NCBI GenBank assembly: GCA_037179335.1 | Contig: JAKZHN010000018.1 | Span: 372,001-436,000 of the forward strand | Source of the DNA: Cyclaneusma minus | Taxonomy: Eukaryota; Ascomycota; Leotiomycetes; Marthamycetales; Marthamycetaceae | Length of the DNA stretch: 64,000 nt | Direction of reading: 5' to 3' | Part shown: one piece after another, positions 47,091-61,426 of the stretch | Layout: each line of letters begins with the position of its first letter | Numbering within the stretch: position 1 is the first letter of the stretch | Notes under the pieces: model-generated | The model's database searches: none | Told to the model about the DNA's origin: nothing | What the model saw: the letters and a program-made list of their open reading frames with translations, nothing else | Position numbers and translations under genes: made by a program

Positions 47091-50000
47091 ATATATCAGC
47101 CAATTTTCATAGGCATAAACTTTGCCAAAAACTCCTATTGCAAATAAAATTGAAATTAAAAATGGCTATTTAAACCCTAATTTTTGCAATAAACAAGGCC
47201 TTTATTAGCTTATTAATTAAAAATCAATTTAAATAGCCGTTTAAAGCATTTTAAAAATATAATAGCACTATTGGTATTTTGCTTTAATTAAGATTCTTTC
47301 CAGGAATACTAATAATCTTATAAGGATTTATGTTTTATTAATATTGCATTTTTTTTAATTTGATTAAAATACAATATGCCAATTTAATTAAAATATAATC
47401 TCGCTTTAATCAAAATATATTTTTAAAATATATTTTTTTAAAAGAATTAAATTTAATTATATTTAATTAAATTATATATCCCGATGAAATTAATACATAT
47501 ATTGCAATTAAATTAAGAAATTACAATAAAGCTAAAATCAGTTTTGTTTTTTTTAGCTATTGCATATAATAATTTATATTTTAAAAACACCAATAATTAT
47601 AATATATAATTTATTATTTAATAAGCATCGGAATTTTTAATTTATATATAATAACGTTTTTTCTTCAGTTTATAGCAAAATATTAAAATGCAATTATTTT
47701 TTCAATATTATTATACTAATAAAAAATTAAAATACCCAGCGCAAACCAATATTTCCAAAATTGCCAATATTTCTATTGGAATTTAGCAGGATTTTCATGC
47801 ATGCGTATTGGGATTATTAGGCCTATTGAAATAATTTGAATTTTATAAATAGTATGCTTTTATAATTTATATTATATTTTTATTTAAGCCATTGCTATAT
47901 AATAATTTCCAATTAAATCCTTTTAATAATAATTTAGCATTATTAAAAATTTATATATTAATTTAATAATTGCGTTTTATATAAGCCTCGCAATTATAAT
48001 TTAAAAAAACTATTATTATAGATAATTTAATTTGTTTTAATTTTTTTATTCACTTTTTTTGCCTTTTTATAGGCTTTTTCCTTATTTTATCCATTATTGT
48101 TTTATATTTTTATATCTTTTTTTTAATTATTACTAGCTATTATTATTTATTCTTTTTGCTTTTTTCGCTGCTTTTATTAGCTTTTTCCGTATTTTATATA
48201 TTGCTATTTTAATTTTTTTCAATTTCCATTGCAATTATTTAATATTATTGGCCTTTATATTATTTAATATATTTTTCTTCCTCCCAATTTCCGCTATAAT
48301 AGTTTTTTTACATTTTTAAATTTCGTTTTTAAATGTTTATTCCTTTGCCAAAACCTTATATTATTCGCTTAAATAAAATTTAATTCCAATATCCGGCCTA
48401 GGCTTTAAAAATATTTGCGGCGTTTTTGAATTTTCTTAATTAAATTATTATTTTTTAAATTTGGTAAATCAATTTTCAAATATATAAGAAATTAAAAAAT
48501 TTATTAAAAATTTATTTTTTGGGCAAATTTATTTGCAACTTTTTAAATTCCAAATATTATATTAGAATTGTTTATATTAAGCGAAAATTTATTGCTAATA
48601 GTATAAAAACGAGAGCTATTATATTTATTAGCATTTTTAAATAATTATAGTATTTAAATTTTCGGATATATTATTTGCTATTATTTTTATTATTTTGGCC
48701 TTAGCGGTATTACAATTTTTAATATTATTTTTGCTATAATAATTAAAATTGTTATTGCTAAAAACTATATTTATTTATAAAGCAATAATTTTAATAAATA
48801 CTATTATTTAATTAAATTAAATTCAATTAAAAAAACTTAATATATGAAATACAAAATATTGCAATATATTTAATTAAATATAATTTTAAATTTATAAATA
48901 TTTATATCTAATAGAACAATATAAAAGCAATTACTATTAATATATTATTTAATATTATAAATTAAAACTTTTAATTTATATATAATTAAATTATATAAAC
49001 TTAATTGTTTAATAGCTAATAAATTTCTTTTTTATATTATTTTAAGCAAATTAAAAATTAAAAATTTGTAAATATGTTTTATTTACTATTAATTTATTTG
49101 CCAAAATTACTAGTTTTTTAAATATATCACTCGCTTATAAATATTAATTCTTTTAAAATTAAGAATTTTATATAAATTATTCCGCTAATAATAATAAGCA
49201 AAAGCGTAATTCTATTAAATTAATCTGCTATTATTTTTAATGCAAAATTATATATTAGCAATTTAGTATAAAATATATATTTATTATATTTTAATTAAAA
49301 AAGGCAGAATTAAAGTACACATTTTTACAATTAATGCAAATACATTTAATTCGGCGCAAATATAAAATAATAATATATTATTTAAGTATTTAAAAAATTT
49401 ATAGCAAAAGGAATTAAAAAATATTATAGTCAATATATAAAGCATTGGGATTTTTGTAATTAGAATTATAAAATTAAATATAATAAATGAAGTTTTAATA
49501 TATTTTAAACTATTTAGTAATTAATTTAATACGGCTAATTTTTTTTTAATAAATTAAAAATTAATAGGAAAATATATAGTTAAAATCTATATTTTGCTTA
49601 TAATTCTTTTGGCAAAATAATAATTTTCTTGCCGGGATTTACCGGCTTTGCATTTGAAGAAAAAAACAATCCGCTAAAAAGAGTTAAAAGAAATAAAAAC
49701 TAATAATTAAAAAAGGCATTTAGCCAAATATAAAGAATATACTGCCTAGAACTATAATTACTATTGTATTTAGAAAACGAAAACCGCATTAAATTTACAA
49801 ATTAATATTATATAAATAACATAAAACTAAAAATGCTTATATATTGCTTAAAATAGAATAAATGCCTTTAATTTCAATAAATATTATATATATTGCCTGC
49901 AAAATAAATAAAAATAGGAATAATAATAAAAGAATTATAATCGATAATAATCCAAATTATATACAAATTGAAATAATAAAATAATTCGCTATAAAAGCAT

Positions 50001-53000
50001 TATATACTATTATAAACTAAATTATTAGCAAAACGCTTTAATTTAATAAATTGCAATAGGAAAAAAAAGGAAAAAATAATAAAATATTAATAATTTTTAA
50101 TTTTATAAAAATTAAAATTATAATAGGAGAAAATACAAATTTTAATTTTATTAAATAGCCAAAAGCTATAAAACTAATCTTTATATTTATTTAATCAATT
50201 GCAATGCCTTAACTATAAAATTCAATAAAATAAAAAAGTATATATTTTTATTATAATAATAAAAGCTGGCTTTAAATTTCGCAATTTCCTTATTTATATA
50301 AATTAATTTAATATTTATAAGGAAAATAAATATTGGGAATTAATTATAGTATATAGAATATTAAAATAGCAATAGCTATTATATACGCTTAATAATAAAA
50401 TAGCAAATAGCGAAAATTTAAAATAGCAAAAAAAAGACTCTATAAAAAATAAAAAATAAAAAATTTTATAAAAAATTAAAGGCGTAAATATTGCAAAATA
50501 TCCGGGAATGGAAAGTTAAATATAGCATAACTTATTTTTCTAACAAATAAAAAAAAATATATATAAAAAGATATACGCTATAGCCAATCAAATTGAAATA
50601 TAATTAAATAAATAAAAACTACCAATATCGCATTTTTTTTATAATTATTAGCGCTTATTATATTTCCTTTTCCAAATTTTAATATATATATATATTGTTT
50701 TATATTAGAAATAGAACAATTAAAGCTAAATGAAGCATATTGTCTAATTAAAAATATATTAAAAATTAAAATAGATTTTAAATTGCTGCATTGCAAATTA
50801 AAGTTTTTTTAAATTTAATTTGCAATATATCAATCCAAAAAAAAAAATTAAAAAAAAAATCAATTGCAATCCTATTTAAAATTAAATCCGCAATTTAAAA
50901 TAAAATTTACACTTAATTTCCAATTTTCTTTTAAAAAGAAATATATAGTAATTAATATATCCAATTTATATCTATAAAGTTTTAGACTTATTATATATTA
51001 TAATAGTTTAAATTATAATTTAACAAATTAATTTATTTATTTAACAAATCAATTAATTTATTTAACATTAAACTTTTAATTTATTTCAAAATTAAAACTT
51101 TAATTATAAACAGGACTAGGATCGATTTTTTAAATTTCAAAAAAAAATTAAATTGCTGCATAGCAAATTATATTTGTCTCTAATTTGTTTTAATTTGCAG
51201 GGATAGCCATGGCAATTTTAATTTCAAATTTAAATACTGTATATATAAACAGCCAATCAATAAATATATAATTAAATTCTTATAAACCCATTTATTTTTA
51301 ATATTTTATAATCCCATTAAAATAATTTTTTATTATTATTTTTTCAATTTTTAAACTCTTCCAATTTAATTAAATTTTTAGCGAATTTTCTATACTAGTA
51401 ATATATTTTCCATTTTTTTTCTTTAAATATTCTAGCAATTTTCAATGCTATATTATTAAAACTTTGTACTATTATTCTACTAATTATAAATTGAAAAATT
51501 AAATATTGAAAGCTATATATCTTTTCCGCTTTTTTAATTATAAGCAATTGTATATTATTATTTTTATTTTGCAATTTCTAATTTATAATTATAAATATTT
51601 ATTATTTTAATTATTTTATATTTTGTATATTTCCAATCCAAAGTTTTATTTGGAAAATCTATATAAAAAAAATTAGCCTTTATTTTCCTATGAAAATTCT
51701 ATTAATTTTATTTTTTTCTTTAATAATAATATTTAAAATATATTTAAAATATATATATTTTAATATTATAAACAAATTCAATTCAACATTATTAAAATAA
51801 CCAATTTACTATTATTAAAATTACCAATTCAATATTATTAAAATACTTAATGCAATTAAATTCAAATAAAAATAATAATTTAATTTATTTAATTTATTAA
51901 AATTTATTAAAATTTATTAGAATTTCGCAGAATTTAGCACAATTTATAAATTCAATAAACTTTGGGAAAATTTAGCAATTGTATTTTTTAAAAAATAAAA
52001 TAAAAGATAATATAATTAATATATATTGTTTAATTGTTTTTAATTTAATATATATTATATATATATATATTAAATAAATTTTACTCAAAATTCTAATATT
52101 AAGTATTATGTTTTGTATAATTAAAATTTATATTTCAATTATATTAAAATAGAATTTAATTTAATTCATATATAACTTTTGCTTCAATTAGATATACGAT
52201 TTTGGTCAAAATTATTTTATTATTATTATTATTATTATTTACAATATAATTATAATTATATATACTTTATAAAAATTATTAATATATAATAATTTTTATT
52301 AATAATAATTTATTATAAAGATAAATTGCGCTTTATTGATTCCCAATATTTTTAAAATCCTTCTCAACTTTCAAAATTTATTTATTATTATTTAAAAGCA
52401 ATATAAATAATTTCCGAGATTTTATTATTTTTATTATTTTTATTGCTTTATTTTTTTTAATTAGCAATTTTTAATGGTAAATAATTTTCAAAATTAAAAT
52501 ATATAATTGCTTAATATATTATAATTTTTATAATTTTCTTCGCAAATCTTTCCTAATTAATATAAATTGCCGCTTTTATTATTTTATATAATAATATTTT
52601 ATTTTTAAATTAAATTAAAAAACAAATTTATTATATTATGCTATTTATTTGCTATTTCGCAAATAAATTTAGCATTTAAAATCCCATTAAATTTTAATTT
52701 TTGTTTTTTATTATTTTAAATTTATATAATTATTGCAATATGTATATAAATATTTAGGATTTAAATATTAAAGCAAATATAATGCATAATTTAATCCAAT
52801 TAATTCCATTTCATATAGGCAATTCGCTATTTGTTTGCATTTTGCTTTATATTGGCATTTAAATTGGCAATAGTATTTCTATGCATTTGTTATTTATAAT
52901 ATATAATTTTGTAATTTTCAAATATTATTTAAAATTAGAAATCCAATTGCATATTATATTTCCCGGTCTGAATAATTATTTCTAAATTTAAAATATTTGC

Positions 53001-56000
53001 TACAATAATAGCGGCTTTATTTTAAAACTTTTTAAAAAGCTCGGCAATATTAAATTGTTAAAATATAATATAAAAACTGCGAATTTAAAAAACCTTAATA
53101 ATAAACCGGGTAATAAATTTAATAATATAAATGTTTATTAATTTATATATTAAAATAAAACCGAAATAGAAAGAATTTGGGATTAGTATAATATTTGCGG
53201 CAATATATAAATAATTATTAAAAAGCAAAAAAACCCCAAAAAAAAGCAAATGCTAAATGTAAATTAATAAATATTATTAATTATAAACCCTAATATTATA
53301 GTGTTTATAAAATTAATTTAATAATAAAAAATCTTCATTAATTTGTAAATTATAATAAAAAGTCAAAATATCAATAATTTTATTAGCTATTATTTGCATT
53401 TTATACTATTCGTTTTTTTAGCAAATTTTGCAAAATTAATAATGAATTATTAAATACCAATTATATATTTAATATAAAACATATATAAACGCCAATTGAA
53501 AATTATTTATTATTATAAAATTAAATAAAAGTTTGCTTTAATATAACAAGTAAAAGCCGATTATATCGCGATTTAGACTATAAACTTTTAATTCCAACAC
53601 GCAATATAAAATTTTAATTTGCTTATTTTAATATTTATATATATATTAGTATAATAGCAAATAGCTATATTTCTTTTTTTATAATTAAAAATATATAATA
53701 AATTTGCAATATTTACCGAATTTACTCCAATTTCAATTTATATAGCTATATTACAATTATATATATAATAAAATACGCTATTTCTTAAATTTTTAAATTC
53801 CATGTTTTATTTTTTATATAAATATATTTTGCAATATTTCTAGCAATTGTTAATTAATTCTAATTATATAAATAGCTATAATTATATATATATATATATT
53901 ACGCAAATCCGATAGCTATTTTAAATAATATAAATTTTAAAAGCAAATCTTTCCCCTTATAATATATATATTTACTTAATAGCAGTATTTTGCTTATTTC
54001 TATTTCCCGCAATTTTATATTATTTTAATACAATTAGTACGCAATATGTTTTGGATTAATTATAGCCAATATTATTTAAAACAATAACCCAGTATTGCAT
54101 TTATTACAACTAATATCAATTTATAAAATACCGTAAGCCATAAAAAATATTCTTTTTAATATTTTAATTTGCTAAAATTTATTCTAATTAAATTAATTAT
54201 ATAATAGCTTTATTTTGTAATAATTTAAAACACAGCGGGATAAAGAATTAAAACTTTTAATAGACATTGGAACTTTTTAAATATAATACATTTTCAAATT
54301 TTCAAATTGAAATTAATAGCAATTAAATTGCTAATATTATTAATCCGCTAATAAAATAGTATTTCAATTTTGCAAACGCTATATTAAAATTAGCAAAAAA
54401 ACAAAAAAAAAACAAAGCAAATTTATATCCAATTCAATATTAAAAATATAGTAATAAATAAAATATTGCATTGGATAAATTTATTAAATTATAAACTTCG
54501 GGAAAACTAAATTAATAAAAACTAAAAAACAATTGGAAATTTTAATAAAACTAATAGCGGCTTAAATAGAATAAAGTCAAATTCAAATAAAAAATTGAAT
54601 CTTTTTTAGCTATTAAAAGAAATTAAATAATAATAAAAAAAGCAGAAAATAAAAAGCGGGAAAAAGTCTTATTAATTAATATTAAATTTTACTTGCAATT
54701 AATACTATTAATGTTTATAGGCTAGTGTATTAATAAATGCATTAATAAAAATACAATATATTGGCATTTTATAATTTAAAATAAAATTAAAATAAATTGG
54801 AATTAAATAAAAATTAAATTAATTATATAATTTTTAATTCTAGCTATTGCTTTATTTTATCGCTTTATTTTATAGCTTTGCAATAAATATTTATAGTAAA
54901 ACAATAAAAGCCTATTATATAATAATTGCAATTGGATTATATATTATAGCTATTTTAAAAAGCAAGATTTTATAATTAATATGCGCGCGCAATAGTTACC
55001 GCTATTATATAAAATAAATAAGCCCAAATATTATAAGCAATATTAATTTTAATATTAAAACAATTTATTATTTTCGCAAAACAATTATTATTAGCATTTT
55101 TTAATTATTAGCATTTAGCCCTATTATTTAAATAAAAAAAATTATTTAAATTGCAAAACAAAATCTATATATTTTTAAAAACTATATATTAAAAATATAG
55201 TCTTTGAAATACTAAAAGCCTATTGAATTTAAATAAATTTATATAGCAAATATAGCTATAAATTTAAATTCCCAGCTATTAAATCTTTTATAATTTATAT
55301 TATAATAGCTAATATATAAATAAAATCATATAGTTTATTATTTTTGTGTTTTTTTATAAATTTTTTTTATATTTTATATTCTCTTTTATTTTTAATCCAT
55401 TATTTTCGTATTTTTTTACAATTTGTTTTCCTATCCTATTTTTTCCCTATTTCTATTATATTTATTATCAACCATTATTAATTTATTTATATTTTTTAAT
55501 TTTCCAATACTAATTTTCCAATATAATTAATTTTATTATAGCTAATAATTATATTATTGCTAATTGTATTATTTTAAATTTCAAATAACCAAAAATCTAC
55601 AAAGCTATTAAATTCGCCTAATAATTTATATTCAATTTGATATTAATAAAACCCATTAGCCCTATTGCGAATAATAATAGCAAATTCTATTTTCTTTTTC
55701 AATTTTAATAAAAGCAATAATAAAATATTTTTGCTTTTTCCCTATAATAATCTCTTTTTTATTAATAACTTTAATAATAATTTTATTATAATTAATAATA
55801 ATTTAATTATTAATAATAATACAGCGCTGCAAAACAATTTATTAAAATCTCGGCGCAATTTAAATAAATTTATTAATTTTATTATACTCGCCCAAATTTC
55901 TTTTTTTTAATTTGTTTTATTTTAATATTGGCAAATAATTAAAATTGCAAAACAGAGCCCGCGCTATTTACCAATATTTTCAATAAATTATTTTTAAAAA

Positions 56001-57300
56001 TAATATTAATTGCTATTATATAAATACGGATTTTTTAAATAATAATATAATCCGGCTAAAAACCAAATTTTGGATTATTAAAAGCTTTTTTAGCCTTTGT
56101 TTATTTGCCAATAAATAAATAATAATTTATATTTATTGTTTTTAAATAAATATGATTAAATTTATTTTATTGGCAAATTACAATTATTTAAATAGTCCAA
56201 TTATTAATTAATAAAAACATTAAAAATTAAATTGCCTTAGTAATATATTGCAGCATATTTAAATCTTTATTGCCTATAAAAAAGCTCAATATAATTAATA
56301 AATTAATATTTAATTTATTTTTTAAAGTTTTATTCAATTCCAATTTTTTTTTTAAATTGCTGCTTAAATGCTTATTAATTATTAAGGCATATACTATAGA
56401 ATTGGCTTTAAAAAACCAATTTTATATTTAATAAAAAACACCGCAAATATCAAAACGGCCAAAAAAAATCTAAAAAAGAAAAATCTAAAAAACAATATAT
56501 AGCAATTTTGGCCCAATTGTATTGTTTTTATTATTACTGCTATTTTTTTTAATAATTTATAATATTGCTGTTTTGCGCTTTTGTCTTTATTATTTATAAT
56601 AGGAATTAAATTGCTTAATATTTATTAATTGCTTAATTTTTAATAAATCACAGCTATAAATTATAATAAATTATTTAAATTTTTAAAAATTCCAATTTTA
56701 AATTTTTGGAAATTATAGCTATAAATATAATTAAATAAAAATAAATAGCTAATTTTAATAAAAGCGAATAAAAACCGATTCTTTATTTATTTATTTATGT
56801 TATAGCTTTTACAATATTTATAGCTATAAATATTTAAATATATTTCTATTATATTCCAATTAATTTAAAAAATAATACTCCAATTAAAGCGGGAATAATA
56901 TCTTAATTAATTATTTGAATAAAAATATAGTATAATATTAAATAATACTAAATAATATTAAATTTAATTTTATGCTAATTTTTTATTTTAATTGCAAAAT
57001 ATATTTTAATTTTATTAGAATAAATATTTCAACTTTATTAAAATAAATATTTTAATTAAAATATAATATTAAATATAATATAATAAAACTTTATTTTATT
57101 TTTAATTGTAATTGTTTTTTAAAAAAAACTTAATAAATTTGCATACAAAAACTCTTTTGATAAAAATTAGCAAAAATGCAAATAAAATAATTTTACTTAT
57201 TTTGCTTTAATTAAACTATTAAAACCCAATATAGCCCGCTATAATATAATTTTTACTTTTCTATTATTATATATATATATTTGAAAAAAACTATTATATA
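47091..57300. other. AT-rich filler, right half of island
   Basis: About 10 kb without a supported gene. A lysine/glutamate-rich broken minus-strand stretch around 48000-48400 (KKLIKAAKKAKR) could be the basic tail of a DDE transposase, but evidence is thin. Confidence 0.5.
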
Positions 57301-57669
57301 TTGTTATTTATTTTTATTTATTTTTATTTACTTTTATTTACTTTTATTTACTTTTATTTATTTTTATTTATTTTTATTTATTTTTATTTATTTTTATTTA
57401 TTTTTATTTATTTTTATTTATTTTTATTTATGTTTATTTATTTTTATTTATTTTTATTTATTTTTATTTATTTTTATTTATTTTTATTTATTTTTATTTA
57501 TTTTTATTTAGTTTTATTTATTTTTATTTATTTTTATTTATTTTTATTTATTTTTATTTATTTTTATTTATTTATATTTATTTTTATTTATTTTTATTTA
57601 TTTTTATTTATTTTTATTTATTTTTATTTATTTTTATTTATTTTTATTTAGTTTTATTTATTTTTATTA
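57301..57669. repeat. Decamer microsatellite (TTTTTATTTA), 36 units in register
   Basis: Thirty-six 10-bp units from 57301 to 57660 plus a partial unit, without a single indel. Variants are one-base changes (CTTTTATTTA three in a row at 57331-57360, GTTTTATTTA at 57511 and 57651). Long FIYFYLFLFI frames on the plus strand arise only because the unit lacks stops on that strand. Confidence 0.95.
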
Positions 57670-60600
57670 GATAAAATACTATATTATTTTCAATACTTTT
57701 AATATTATATTTATAAAAATGCAAATATAAATTAATTAATATTAGCTGGATTAATAAATTTAATATTGTTTATTATAAAATTTAAACTGCTAATAATTGC
57801 AAATAATAAAATATTATGTTGTATTTTTAATAAAATTTGCAATAAATTTAAAAACATTTATATTTTTTTGCTTAAAGTTTTTAATCGCGCCTATTTAAAA
57901 TATTAAATCGCTATTAATGCTAAAATCAATTAAAATAAAATTGTATTTAAAATTGAATTCGCTATGATTTATAGCAATGCTAAAAATAACTATTTGGTAA
58001 ATATTAATAATAATATCATGCATATTTCATATTTAATTAATAAAAATCTAATAAATATAACAATTTCGAAAATAAATTTATAAATTATTTTTAATTTTAA
58101 TTAAGTTTTTTTGCATATTATTAAAATCAAATTAAAAAGCGCAATTCTATATAAAATTGCCAAAATTAAAAATATTATAATTATTATAAAATATTTAATT
58201 AAAAAGAATATAAATTATTTAAATAATATATGCTATTTAAATATGTTTAAATTTCCAATTATTAATATTAAATTAATAAATCTCTATATAAGATAAAAAC
58301 ATTATTTAATTTATTAATAGAAAAACAAATGGACGAAAGGGCTATTTATAACGCCGCTAATAATACTGCTGGTATTTTTAAATTTTAAATAGTAATAATA
58401 AATAAAATTTTGCCAAAAAATAAATTATTACAAAAAAGCTTTTATTTCAATAATAGACTTTAAAGAAAATAATAATAAAAAAAGGCAATTTTAGGCTTTT
58501 TAATTTTTTAATTTTTATTGCAATACAAAATCAATTTTTTTAATATTTAAAATTATATAAAATCTATTAAACTTTCTAAAACGCTTTTATAGCCATTAAA
58601 TATTTTAATATTAATTATTATATTTGCTAAAATAAATAAGTAATTGCATATAATTTAAAATAAAATAGAATAATTAATTTAATAGCGTTTTTATTAATAA
58701 AATGGCTATTTTGAATTTGCATTATAATTGTCTATATTAAAAAAAAATTAAAGTATTTTGCTAATAAAAAATTTATTAAGTTTTATTATAAATTATAATT
58801 TGCTTGGAATTTTATATAAAATTATATTTAATAAGCAAATAAATATATCATTATATTAATTATTGCTTAAAAAGACCGGATATAGAAAAAGAATACTACT
58901 AATAAAATTCTATTTTAATAATATTAAAAATAATTAAATAATATATTAATTTCGCAAAATTTACTAAATGCATTTTTTAATATTGGCAATTATAAATTTA
59001 TTTGCAAAATATTTTTTAAATATATAAAATTTATATTATAAATTAAATACAATAGCAATACAAAAAATATAAAAAGCATTAGCAAAATAATAATATTTAT
59101 TTTATTTTTAAAAAATAATGGAAATAGCTATTTAAAAATTTTAATTTATATTTTAATTTTGATTTTAAATAAAGAATTTAAATTAATAATATATTATTAA
59201 GCAAAAGCTTAATTAAAAATAATTTTGCAAAAACTAAAAAAATAAATAAATTTCCTTTATTTTAATTCAATTATTAATTAAAAAAAGGAAAATTCACTGG
59301 TTTTAAAAATTGTATTAATTTGATTTTTAATTTTTAAAACAAGCCGAATAAAATTTATTTAAAAATCCAATTTATTTAAAAATCGTAAAAGGATTTATTA
59401 AAATTGAAAATACCAGTCTCTTAATAAAATGTAATTAATATAGCTAAAAAAGCGGGTTTTTAATAAATTTAAATAATAAAAATACAAAGTCTAAAAAAAA
59501 AGGAATATTGGGAAAATTTATTGCTATTATATATTAAAATAATAAAATGCTTTAAATATATTTAACCGGGTCGCTAATTTTAAATAATTTTAAATTTTAT
59601 TATAAAAAAATAAAAAATAAAAAAATTTAATATAAAATTTAATATTTATAATATAATTGAAGAACAATTAAAAAGCATTTTTTAAATTAATAAAAAAAAT
59701 ACATTGCTTTATATTTTATTTTGTAATTAAAATAATTTTGCTTTTAATAGCAAATTTATTTGCAATATTTAAAATAGCTATATTAACTTTTCTATAAATT
59801 AAATAAAATTTTATAAAATTAAAAATACGCTTTTAATAAAAAAATCGCTAATAAACCAATAGCTAAGAATTTCAAAAATTTAAAAGCTATAAATAATTAT
59901 TCAAAAATAAATAAAAAGGGCAATAAATTAATAGGAGTCCGCTAAATCAATTGTAAATAGCTAGCGAAAATAAATTTTTATTTAATTGAATTTAAATTAA
60001 AAAGTATTAATAATAATATAAAAAAGCTATTTATAAGTTTTTTTTAAAAATTATTTAAAATTTTAAATATTTAATTATTATAATATTATTAATTTTAGCA
60101 ATTTAATTATTATAATATTATTAATTTTAGCAATTTAATTAACAAAATTGTATTTAAATATTATAATAATATTTATTATTTAAATGCTTTGAAAATTTCA
60201 AAAATATAATTGTATTTTATATCTAATATAATTAATATCTATATTTTAAAAAAAGCTATTGCAATTTCGAAATTGGAAAAATTAGCAGCAATTGGCTAAA
60301 AGCCGCTAAATTGCTTTATATTAATTCAATAAAATAATTTTATATAGGCAATAAAGCCCAATATACTGGTTTTTTAAAATAAACTTAAAATAAATTATTT
60401 ATAGCGCTAATATTTTGCAATTGCTTTTAGGCAAAATATAATATTGCTATTATTTGTATATTTTTTATAAAATTATCATTATATAAATATAATTTCTATA
60501 TATTTAAAATATTGTACTTATAGTATTTTGCAATATTATATTTGTTTTTTGCATAAAAAAAGCATTTAGCAGCGAAAAAAATAGTAAATAATTTTAATTA

Positions 60601-60767
60601 ATAGTATTTAAAAAATTATACAATATTTAAATTAAAAAAAAAGAAAATTAAAATAAATTAGCAATATTTAATTTATTAAAAATTTATAAATACTTTATTA
60701 TTATATAGAATTTAAAAATCGATTAAAAAATATTTTATTTAGCATATTTTGTATAAGTATTTTAATG
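57670..60767. other. AT-rich filler
   Basis: No supported gene or defined repeat beyond a short duplicated block (TTATTATAATATTATTAATT followed by TTAGCAATTTAA) at 60070-60140. Confidence 0.4.
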
Positions 60768-60932
60768 TTTTTTATGTTTATTTTTATGTTTATTTTTATG
60801 TTTATTTTTATTTTTATTTTTATTTTTATTTTTATTTTTATTTTTATTTTTATTTTTATTTTTATTTTTATTTTTATTTTTATTTTTATTTTTGTTTTTG
60901 GTTTTGTTTTTGGTTTTGGTTTTGTTTTTATT
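60768..60932. repeat. Hexamer microsatellite (TTTTTA), TTTTTG-type at one end
   Basis: It starts as a TTTATTTTTATG 12-mer (three copies), continues as about 20 TTTTTA units, and ends in TTTTTGTTTTTGG-type units (60890-60930). Frames on both strands (FYFYFY / NKNKNK) are artefacts. Confidence 0.92.
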
Positions 60933-61426
60933 ATTACTTTTTATATAATATTGCAAAAATATTTTTATTTTAATTAACCTGATTTTAATATAATGCTTTT
61001 TAGAAATAAATTGGCAATTATTTTTATATTATTTTAAAAAAGCAATTTAATTAATAATAAAGGCAATTTAATTAATTTCGCTATTAATAATTAAAATAAT
61101 TAATATTTAATTAGCAAATATAGCTATTTTTAAAATTGCTATTAAATAAAAGCATATTTAATTAAAAACTTAATATTAATAAATAAAAATATTTTAACAT
61201 TTTGGTATTTTTATTGCTTAATATTGCCGCAATAATACTTAATTACTAAGCGAAAAAAGCAAATAAAGCAAATAAAGCAAAATATAATAGAATTTAGCAA
61301 AATTTAATAAAAAAACAATAATTTAATTAAATTGAAATATATTAATTTAATTAAATTAAATAATATTAGCGCAATTAATAATTACATATATAGGAAAATA
61401 TATTTTTAATATGCCATTTTAAATTT
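60933..61426. other. Right margin of the AT island
   Basis: AT-rich with AAGCAAATAAAGCAAATAAAGC repetition near 61256. Composition returns to normal at about 61427. Confidence 0.5.

Larger units (their letters stand above)
24121..61426. repeat. 37-kb AT-rich, gene-free island (RIP-type)
   Basis: Base composition changes abruptly at both ends. Inside, CpG and CpA are depleted, TpA is dominant, homopolymer A/T runs are dense, and no frame of normal composition survives. The recognisable contents are dead transposon pieces whose codons show CAA/CAG-to-stop and G-to-A changes, so repeat-induced point mutation of repeats is the best explanation. Gene-like frames over 60 codons inside it are mostly products of micro- or minisatellites. 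Similar blocks form AT-isochores, subtelomeres or regional centromeres in filamentous ascomycetes; the window alone cannot tell which. G+C was judged by eye, not computed. Confidence 0.92.

Noticed and set aside
57281..57651. FIYFYLFLFI-type proteins of up to 116 codons
   Set aside because: Produced solely by the decamer microsatellite, which contains no stop on the plus strand.
60749..60977. NKNKNK / FYFYFY proteins
   Set aside because: Hexamer microsatellite artefacts on both strands.
24121..61426. Mitochondrial insertion as origin of the AT island
   Set aside because: No rRNA, tRNA or respiratory gene is visible, and a RIP-damaged Ty3/gypsy element sits inside it.
24121..61426. CRISPR-like array or prokaryotic defence system
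   Set aside because: The sequence is eukaryotic; the regular repeats are contiguous satellites without spacers.
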